Translations under genes and position numbers: made by a program
Notes under the pieces: model-generated
Told to the model about the DNA's origin: nothing
The model's input: only the letters and a program-made list of their open reading frames with translations
Databases searched by the model: none
NCBI GenBank assembly: GCA_903930505.1
Contig: CAIYYQ010000400.1
Span: 1-9,424 of the forward strand
DNA from: Methanobacteriota archaeon
Lineage (GTDB): Archaea > Thermoplasmatota > E2 > DHVEG-1
Direction of reading: 5' to 3'
DNA: 9,424 nt
Shown here: piece after piece, positions 4,482-9,424 of the stretch
Numbering within the stretch: the first letter of the stretch is position 1
Layout: the number at the start of each line of letters is the position of its first letter

Positions 4482-5786
4482 TCAGCCTCGTTTTTTCTGA
4501 AAGATACTTGACAGCTGGTAGATATGTATATCCATCTCATCGGTAGCGATTTCTCCTGTGGTTGTATACGCGTAGACTTTCAGCGTATGTTTCCCGATAA
4601 AAGGATAGTGAATCCCTTCCAGGGGGCATTCATATGGTGGTGACGAAGGCCAGGTAAACTGGAAGTTCCCATCAATACAGAAAATTACGTATTTGATCTG
4701 ATTATCTGAGACCACATTTACGCGAGCAGTGGTTTTTCCAAAAAGAACTGTGGTGCCTCGAAGTCCTTTATACCAGGCTTTTCCTAGGTCGAGATGGAAA
4801 AGGGGTTTGTCTGAAAGATAAAAATATCCTTCCATTGGTGCAGTGATAATCACCTGTAGTGTAATCGGTGTACTGGCAAACTCTCCAAGAACTGCGATAA
4901 GAAGTTTAGTGGCTTTCACATAATACGTCCAGTTGATATGTTCAATCGTATCATTTTGCGAATGACCCCAAGGGTATCCATCAGGGTGCGCGATCCAGAC
5001 GGCATCGTATCCGTAATCTATAAATGCTTGATGATCGGATCCGATGTAGTTTGGTAGGGCTTCTATACTGAAGTTTGTAAACGCATGATATGTATTGCTG
5101 ATTGTTATTGAAGTTTCAGAGACCCATTGGGAACGTTCCGGGTAGGAGAATCTGACAAATGATCCTCCTTCTGTTGTGTTTGCGTAACCAATCATGTCGA
5201 CGTCAAAGGATGCAATGATGTTGTCTCCAGATCGATAGGCATCTCGGGCGTACGAAAAACTACCATACGATCCGACTTCCTCACCGGAAAACGCAATGAA
5301 ACGAATCGTGTAATTGAAGGTGTACTTGCTCATGATGTTTGCGATGGCAAGCACTGCCGCGGCCCCAGATCCATCATCATCCGCACCTGGAGATGGAAGA
5401 ACCGTATCGTAATGTCCGCTGATGAGAAACGTCGCATTACTTGAATGATTAGTTCCTGGTAATGTGGCAACGACATTTCTTGAGGTGTATGTATCAAATT
5501 TCCAGTCATGAAATTCAACAGAGAGTCCTATTGCTTTGAATTCATCGTAAATATATTGAGATGCTTTCGTACAGTTCTCTGATCCTGTGTACCGTGGCCC
5601 AAAAGCAGTGAGATTGTTAAGATATGAGAAAAGAAGGGATTCATTCACCTGATTTATCATCTGGATGATCGATGGTGACGGTGTTGTACAAGGATGTTGA
5701 CTTGGCATACCGTTCACTGGAACTATAGCGAAAAGCGAACAGAAAAGAATACCGGTAATCACGATTGTTCGTAGCGTCGTATTCAT
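4482..5786 (-). CDS. Secreted M28-family zinc aminopeptidase with C-terminal beta domain
   Basis: This 434-residue protein starts with a signal peptide (about 1-26, hydrophobic core ITGILFCSLFAIV). The M28 catalytic domain follows with its full set of likely metal ligands: H125 in GHYDT, D137 in GADDDGSG, E170 next to the presumed general base E169 in SGEE, D197 in DVDMIGY and H252 in SDHQAF. The family removes N-terminal residues using two zinc ions. Residues from about 308 look like an Ig-like beta domain (with C370 and C387 possibly disulfide-bonded), probably for substrate or surface binding. No membrane anchor is seen, so it is likely released or surface-bound. About ten N-x-S/T sequons lie in the mature part, suggesting N-glycosylation. 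It follows the C25 gene by 52 bp but has its own TATA box. Exopeptidase versus other M28 specificities cannot be told. Confidence 0.85.
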   Translation of the reverse strand: MNTTLRTIVITGILFCSLFAIVPVNGMPSQHPCTTPSPSIIQMINQVNESLLFSYLNNLTAFGPRYTGSENCTKASQYIYDEFKAIGLSVEFHDWKFDTYTSRNVVATLPGTNHSSNATFLISGHYDTVLPSPGADDDGSGAAAVLAIANIMSKYTFNYTIRFIAFSGEEVGSYGSFSYARDAYRSGDNIIASFDVDMIGYANTTEGGSFVRFSYPERSQWVSETSITISNTYHAFTNFSIEALPNYIGSDHQAFIDYGYDAVWIAHPDGYPWGHSQNDTIEHINWTYYVKATKLLIAVLGEFASTPITLQVIITAPMEGYFYLSDKPLFHLDLGKAWYKGLRGTTVLFGKTTARVNVVSDNQIKYVIFCIDGNFQFTWPSSPPYECPLEGIHYPFIGKHTLKVYAYTTTGEIATDEMDIHIYQLSSIFQKKRG

Positions 5787-5819
5787 AGGAATGCCTTGAC
5801 ATTAAATTATTCTTATAAT

Positions 5820-5827
5820 TATATAAA
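5820..5827 (-). promoter_or_regulatory. TATA box of the M28 peptidase gene
   Basis: TTTATATA on the minus strand, centred near 5823, predicts a start near 5797, about 11 bases before the ATG at 5786. It lies in the 52-bp gap after the C25 gene, so the M28 gene can be transcribed independently of it. Confidence 0.5.
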
Positions 5828-5838
5828 TGTTTGCTATG

Positions 5839-7779
5839 TTACTCTGGGTATCCGCCGATCTTTAGGCTTGAATCGCCAAGAAGAACCCACTGCTGAACGG
5901 TTTTACAGTCCACAAGAGTTGCATATTGCTCGTGATCCTCCCAGTTCATCGACCAGTTAATTGGGAATTGATTCAGATAATCAATGAGAGTTTGTGTATG
6001 TACCTCTCCAAGAATGTCCTTGCTTAGATTATGGTACACCCAGAAGAAATGCGGTTCAATCCATCCACCGAGATACTGAATACAGTCTGGGATCCCATCA
6101 GGAATGCCTCCGGATATTTCATCTGGAATTACAGGACCATCACCCGTAGTTCCATACCCAAGACCTGTGTTTCCAATCGTCGCAATCGATCCACCAGTGG
6201 AAAGGCTAGCATAAGTCCATCCCCAGCATTTCTGCACATTTTCCCCACGATAAACTGCCGTTCTCCCTTCTGTAAGAAATCGAAGAAGACTGACATCAAA
6301 CTGACAGTTATGACAACCACCGACAACAACGACAGGGAGTTTTTCTTCGTTTGTGAGTTTCTTCATGCTTTTCAAATCAAAATTAATCCAGGTGGTAAAA
6401 TTATCGTGTGGATGGGTCCCCCAGAGACCAGGGTTGCCATGCCCTGTGAAGTACACAAATCCTTGCCCTTCAGAAAGTGTTGAAATAATGTTTGCAGTAG
6501 TAAGTGTAACATTGCCTCCTTCAGCCCACAGACGTGTACAATCAAAACCAGGCATAAAACTAAGTGCTTGACCTGACTCCTCCTGACCCTCTAAATAATC
6601 CGTGGAATTTGCATCATCAAAAGAGTCACCACCGACACCAGCCATCTTGTTAAACCATGGTTTTCCATAAGTGGTTGTCTCGTAGGTGATAATCCGGTCG
6701 ACGATTCGACTCACTTCCCAACGGTACTGGCACGGGAGCCTGCCGATAGAAACATCAGGGTACATGTCAAGAACATCTTTGCTTTGGTTGTTCCACTCAG
6801 CAAATATACCGTTGCCGTTGGAATCCCAATCGTCAAATGCATATCCTGTAGTATGGTTATATTTGTATAAATCTGCGTAGTACAGATCACTGATGTATTT
6901 GGTTTCAAAATTAGAGGCATCATCAAGGTTTGAGTAACGAACTGGGACATACCAGGACCAGAGTCGTTGTCCTTTCATCCCGCCAACAAGAAGAACGTAT
7001 TTTACCCCCCATTCTTCAACCGCGTATTTTATGAAGTATTTTATTTTCTCAGGTTGATCTCGCCCCTCATAGGTTCGATAAATCTCCTGGGTAGTGATAA
7101 GTTTCGTTTTGATTCCCATCTGATCTTTATGAGTGACAAGTCGCTCTAGAGGTTTTTGGAATTCGCGGGGTGCAATGATCACCAAATCATAATCATTTGC
7201 AAGTGTTTTTTGCGATGAAGGCTCCTGATAATTAATGGTGATGCCTACCTCCGTGGTATACGTAAGAAGGTTTTTTGCTGGTACGTATCGAACCGGGTAG
7301 AAGAAAATGGTAAGATAGGTGACATGTTCATTGCCATTAAAACCGACACCGATTTGGTAATTGAAAAACGTACTTGGATACAGTGAATCTGATAAATATA
7401 CCATGTCATCTTTTTTAGTAGGTTCGATGTTTACCCCGGAAAGATATGAAAGTGGTTTTTGTGCAAAAGACAAAGGTTTTATTATGTTTTTTTCAAAGAA
7501 CGTTTTTGGTACACAGTTTACCTGATTGATAATGGTCCCCTGAGGGAATGTATATTTTTTAATGACAACAGGGAGGATAGGTTGTCCAGGATTATTTAAA
7601 TAGGTTGCTGCCTCAGGAATAGTAACAGAAGTACTTGTCTTTGATTCGGAAATAGTAGGAATAGAAATAGAAATGTTTTCGGCTTGTTCATTTGATGAAA
7701 AAGTGGTGCTTGGTACACTCATTCCAACGGTACTCAGTACCATGACGGTAACGCAAATAATGGGAAAGAATATTCTCAT
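5839..7779 (-). CDS. Secreted gingipain-like C25 cysteine peptidase
   Basis: This 646-residue protein begins with a signal peptide (about 1-20). A beta-rich prodomain-like region follows to about residue 190 (the LNNPGQPILPVV segment at 61-72 is typical of C25 propeptides). The caspase-like catalytic part starts around DYDLVIIAP (196-204). The likely catalytic pair is H447 in YFTGHGNPGLWG and C489 in VVVGGCHNC. Residues 317-328 (DWDSNGNGIFAE) form an EF-hand-like loop with D317, D319, N321 and E328 as probable calcium ligands. The family cuts proteins outside the cell after prodomain removal. There is no obvious C-terminal anchor or sorting domain. Several N-x-S/T sequons are present. ATG at 7779 is preceded by AGGGG with 10-base spacing. 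Secreted C25 peptidases are known from sediment Thermoplasmata that degrade detrital protein. Cleavage specificity is not predictable here. Confidence 0.85.
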   Translation of the reverse strand: MRIFFPIICVTVMVLSTVGMSVPSTTFSSNEQAENISISIPTISESKTSTSVTIPEAATYLNNPGQPILPVVIKKYTFPQGTIINQVNCVPKTFFEKNIIKPLSFAQKPLSYLSGVNIEPTKKDDMVYLSDSLYPSTFFNYQIGVGFNGNEHVTYLTIFFYPVRYVPAKNLLTYTTEVGITINYQEPSSQKTLANDYDLVIIAPREFQKPLERLVTHKDQMGIKTKLITTQEIYRTYEGRDQPEKIKYFIKYAVEEWGVKYVLLVGGMKGQRLWSWYVPVRYSNLDDASNFETKYISDLYYADLYKYNHTTGYAFDDWDSNGNGIFAEWNNQSKDVLDMYPDVSIGRLPCQYRWEVSRIVDRIITYETTTYGKPWFNKMAGVGGDSFDDANSTDYLEGQEESGQALSFMPGFDCTRLWAEGGNVTLTTANIISTLSEGQGFVYFTGHGNPGLWGTHPHDNFTTWINFDLKSMKKLTNEEKLPVVVVGGCHNCQFDVSLLRFLTEGRTAVYRGENVQKCWGWTYASLSTGGSIATIGNTGLGYGTTGDGPVIPDEISGGIPDGIPDCIQYLGGWIEPHFFWVYHNLSKDILGEVHTQTLIDYLNQFPINWSMNWEDHEQYATLVDCKTVQQWVLLGDSSLKIGGYPE

Positions 7780-7818
7780 TTTTATTTATCCCCTTTATTA
7801 ATATAATAGGTTTATTTG

Positions 7819-7826
7819 CATTTAAA
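7819..7826 (-). promoter_or_regulatory. TATA box of the C25 peptidase gene
   Basis: TTTAAATG on the minus strand predicts a start near 7796, giving a leader of about 17 bases that includes AGGGG (7794-7790). A second AT-rich box (TATTATAT, 7808-7801) lies closer. A 5-bp inverted repeat (CTCTT/AAGAG, 7832-7843) lies just upstream of the TATA box and might be a regulator site, but it is short. Confidence 0.4.
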
Positions 7827-7909
7827 GGTATCTCTTAAAAGAGGGTTTTTCTTTCTTAAAAAGACAGTTCTGTATTTAAACATCAGATAAAGAGTGAGAA
7901 ACCAGTTTT

Positions 7910-8443
7910 TTATCGATAATAGAGAGTGTTTCCTTGTGAATCCATTGCAACAACAAGAGGTCCGAACTCCTTGACTTGGAGAATCCAAACTGCTTCGGGC
8001 ATCCCTAACTCTCTAAGCCAGTATACCGCAGGAACCTTGACAATTGCCTTTGCAGCAACTAACCCCGCGCCTCCAGGAAATGATGTGTACACCGCGCCGT
8101 ATTTTTTCAATGCTTTCTTGGTTTTTTCTCCCATGCCAGCCTTGCCGATAATCAAAGTGATACCATATTTTTTAATCACATCGTTTTCAAATCGTTCCAT
8201 ACGACTGCTTGTTGTCGGCCCTGCAGAAACAACCTGCCATCTGTTTTTTGTTTTTTTCATGAGAGGGCCACTATGATATAATGCCATTGCACTTGGATCA
8301 AACGGTATTTTTTTGATTTCAACAAGTTTTTTATGTGCCTTATCACGTGCAGTGAAAAAAGTACCAGTAACAAAAAGAATGTCACCAACTCTAAAGTGTC
8401 TCACATCATCAGGTGAAAGAGGGAGATTGACATGGTATTCCAT
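7910..8443 (-). CDS. Class I fumarate hydratase, beta subunit
   Basis: This 177-residue protein is equivalent to the C-terminal domain of one-chain class I fumarases (also the tartrate dehydratase beta family). Motifs are TARDKAH (31-37), YHSGPL (56-61), SAGPTTSSRME (73-83), GKAGM (100-104) and FPGGAG (122-127), then a C-terminal KEFGPLVVAMDSQGN (158-172). With the alpha subunit it makes the [4Fe-4S] enzyme that interconverts fumarate and (S)-malate in the cytoplasm. The start is placed at ATG 8443, two bases after the alpha stop, with GTGA 7 bases upstream. An in-frame ATG at 8461 would overlap the alpha gene and add six residues not typical of the family. L-tartrate dehydratase is an alternative, but archaeal split pairs are usually fumarases. 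Confidence 0.9.
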   Translation of the reverse strand: MEYHVNLPLSPDDVRHFRVGDILFVTGTFFTARDKAHKKLVEIKKIPFDPSAMALYHSGPLMKKTKNRWQVVSAGPTTSSRMERFENDVIKKYGITLIIGKAGMGEKTKKALKKYGAVYTSFPGGAGLVAAKAIVKVPAVYWLRELGMPEAVWILQVKEFGPLVVAMDSQGNTLYYR

Positions 8444-8445
8444 GG

Positions 8446-9306
8446 TTATCTCACTTCCCAACTACCATCTGAATGGAGAATCATCTGGGCACGTCGATTC
8501 GCCCAACATTGTACTACGACACCGATAGGAAAACTTGCTGGATGTCGATACGCAGTTTCAATATGGACATCAAGTACCGTTGTTTTTCCCCCAAGACCCA
8601 TAGGGCCGATCCCTAGTTTGTTGAGTCTGGTGATGAGTTGTTTTTCAAGGGATGCGATTTTTTGGTTTGAATTTCTAACACCAACAGGTCGAAGTAGCGC
8701 ATGTTTTCCTAGAGTCATGACTGAGTCTGCGGTGCCACCAATTCCTACACCGATAATGGTGGGCGGGCAGGGATTTCCCCCGGCTTTTTTGATGGTTTCG
8801 ACGATGAAATCCGTGGCGCCGGTGATGCCTTCACTTGGGTTAAGCATTGCAAGTGCACTCATGTTTTCGCTGCCGTTTCCTTTCGGAAGCACCGTGATTT
8901 TGACATCAGATCCGTTTGTAAAATCCCAGATGATTAAAGGTGCGTGATCGCCGAGGTTGTCGTTGTGGTTTTTTCCGGTGATTGGGTCGACGGTGTTTGG
9001 TCGCAAGGGGATTTCTTTTGTAGCGGTTTTTATTGCTTTTGTTATAAGTTTTTTTAGGTGTTTAATGTAAGGTGATTCATATCCAATTGTGATGAAAAAA
9101 CTGTGCATACCCGTATCTTGACAGAGAGGGTGTTTGATTTTTTTTGCAAGAGCAATGTTTTTGAGTATTGTTTCAAGCTGTATTTTTGCTATTCCCGTTT
9201 CCTTTTTGTATGCTTGTTCTAAAGCAGTGACAACGTCTGATGGAAGTTCTGTCTGTGCTTTTTTGAGAAGGAAAACAAGTCCTTGTATGATGTGTTGTTC
9301 ATCCAT
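8446..9306 (-). CDS. Class I fumarate hydratase, alpha subunit
   Basis: This 286-residue protein is the iron-sulfur subunit of two-component class I fumarase. The three probable [4Fe-4S] cysteines are C62 in HPLCQDTG, C180 in GNPCPPTIIGVGIGG and C267 in VVQCWANRRA. Other family segments are NLGDHAPLIIWDF (117-129), MLNPSEGITGATDF (154-167) and the HIETAYRHPASFPIG stretch (248-262). It holds the cluster and most of the substrate site and hydrates fumarate to malate with the beta subunit, whose gene follows after two bases in the same operon. ATG 9306 is preferred because the family's conserved N-terminal helix begins there. An in-frame TTG at 9327 would add seven residues without clear support. 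A TATA-like CTTATTTG (9343-9336) predicts a start near 9314, so the leader is very short. Confidence 0.92.
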   Translation of the reverse strand: MDEQHIIQGLVFLLKKAQTELPSDVVTALEQAYKKETGIAKIQLETILKNIALAKKIKHPLCQDTGMHSFFITIGYESPYIKHLKKLITKAIKTATKEIPLRPNTVDPITGKNHNDNLGDHAPLIIWDFTNGSDVKITVLPKGNGSENMSALAMLNPSEGITGATDFIVETIKKAGGNPCPPTIIGVGIGGTADSVMTLGKHALLRPVGVRNSNQKIASLEKQLITRLNKLGIGPMGLGGKTTVLDVHIETAYRHPASFPIGVVVQCWANRRAQMILHSDGSWEVR

Positions 9307-9335
9307 TGGTTTCTTTTCAGGAATCAATGTTGGTA

Positions 9336-9343
9336 CAAATAAG
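9336..9343 (-). promoter_or_regulatory. Possible TATA box of the fumarase operon
   Basis: CTTATTTG on the minus strand lies about 26 bases before a predicted start near 9314 and 30 bases before the preferred ATG at 9306. It is a weak match, supported mainly by spacing. Confidence 0.3.
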
Positions 9344-9353
9344 ATTAACTGCG

Positions 9354-9424
9354 ATGGAAAAGAAAAAAGAAAAACATTTAATCCTTCGTAAAAAAGGAAT
9401 CATCTATGTGTCTGATATAACCAA
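9354..9424 (+). CDS. Possible start of a divergent gene, truncated by the window
   Basis: From ATG 9354 the frame stays open to the window end and gives MEKKKEKHLILRKKG followed by IIYVSDIT. This is a lysine-rich start followed by a beta-strand-like segment. No family is recognisable from 23 residues. It would be divergent from the fumarase operon with only 47 bp between starts, and no good ribosome binding site or TATA box is seen. It may be a real gene start or chance. Confidence 0.35.
   Translation, partial: MEKKKEKHLILRKKGIIYVSDIT

Noticed and set aside
6031..6483. A 150-codon plus-strand ORF opposite the C25 gene, and similar antisense ORFs at 246-542, 7926-8276 and 8432-8947.
   Set aside because: Most lie opposite well-supported genes with catalytic motifs, and the 246-542 one spans the TraB promoter and gene start. 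Their translations show no family features.
1..9424. A CRISPR array, insertion sequence or transposase.
   Set aside because: No regularly spaced direct repeats, no transposase or Cas motifs in any frame, and no long terminal inverted repeats were seen.

Overview
The window looks like an archaeal chromosome. The evidence is AT-rich TATA boxes about 25 bp upstream of short leaders, GGTGA-type ribosome binding sites, a tRNA gene with no encoded CCA, a two-subunit class I fumarase, and archaeal-type families (TraB-like protein, DUF5678 next to a retropepsin-like protease, secreted C25 and M28 peptidases with many N-glycosylation sequons). A protein-degrading euryarchaeote, perhaps of the Thermoplasmatota, fits best; that lineage is an inference from gene content. 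The C-terminus of adenosylhomocysteinase at the left edge is of the long KSDHYRY type.

Layout. Positions 1-129 hold the end of the adenosylhomocysteinase gene (+). A short TraB-family protein (388-1119, +) and a tRNA-Arg with anticodon CCT (1177-1251, +) follow. From about 1252 to 4447 the DNA becomes clearly more AT-rich and holds two small modules. The first is a type IV toxin-antitoxin-like pair on the minus strand: an AbiEi-like regulator (2213-3262) and an AbiEii-like nucleotidyltransferase (1329-2189). The second is a plus-strand pair: a DUF5678 protein (3651-3896) and a retropepsin-like aspartic protease (3915-4325). The rest is minus-strand chromosomal-type sequence: a secreted M28 metallopeptidase (4482-5786), a secreted gingipain-like C25 cysteine peptidase (5839-7779), then the beta (7910-8443) and alpha (8446-9306) subunits of class I fumarate hydratase, with alpha upstream and transcribed first. 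A divergent gene may begin at 9354.

The most interesting signal is at the tRNA. Its acceptor stem has a U6-C67 mismatch. At 3448-3466 lies a partial copy (16/19) of the tRNA 3' end and trailer. That copy has A at position 67 and would pair fully with the tRNA's 5' strand (with one G-U). A second, more decayed copy lies at 4427-4447 and shares 17/18 bases with the first over 3455-3472. The order is therefore tRNA - AbiE module - tRNA-3'-end copy - DUF5678/protease module - tRNA-3'-end copy - chromosome. This reads as two successive insertions of small cargo cassettes at the tRNA-Arg gene, each leaving a displaced tRNA 3' end. No integrase is visible in either cassette.

How the genes work together: the C25 endopeptidase and M28 exopeptidase are adjacent and both exported, so they could act in sequence on extracellular protein. 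The fumarase subunits form one enzyme interconverting fumarate and malate. The AbiE pair probably regulates itself through a 9-bp-arm palindrome (3267-3286) that covers the presumed transcription start and ribosome binding site of the regulator gene.
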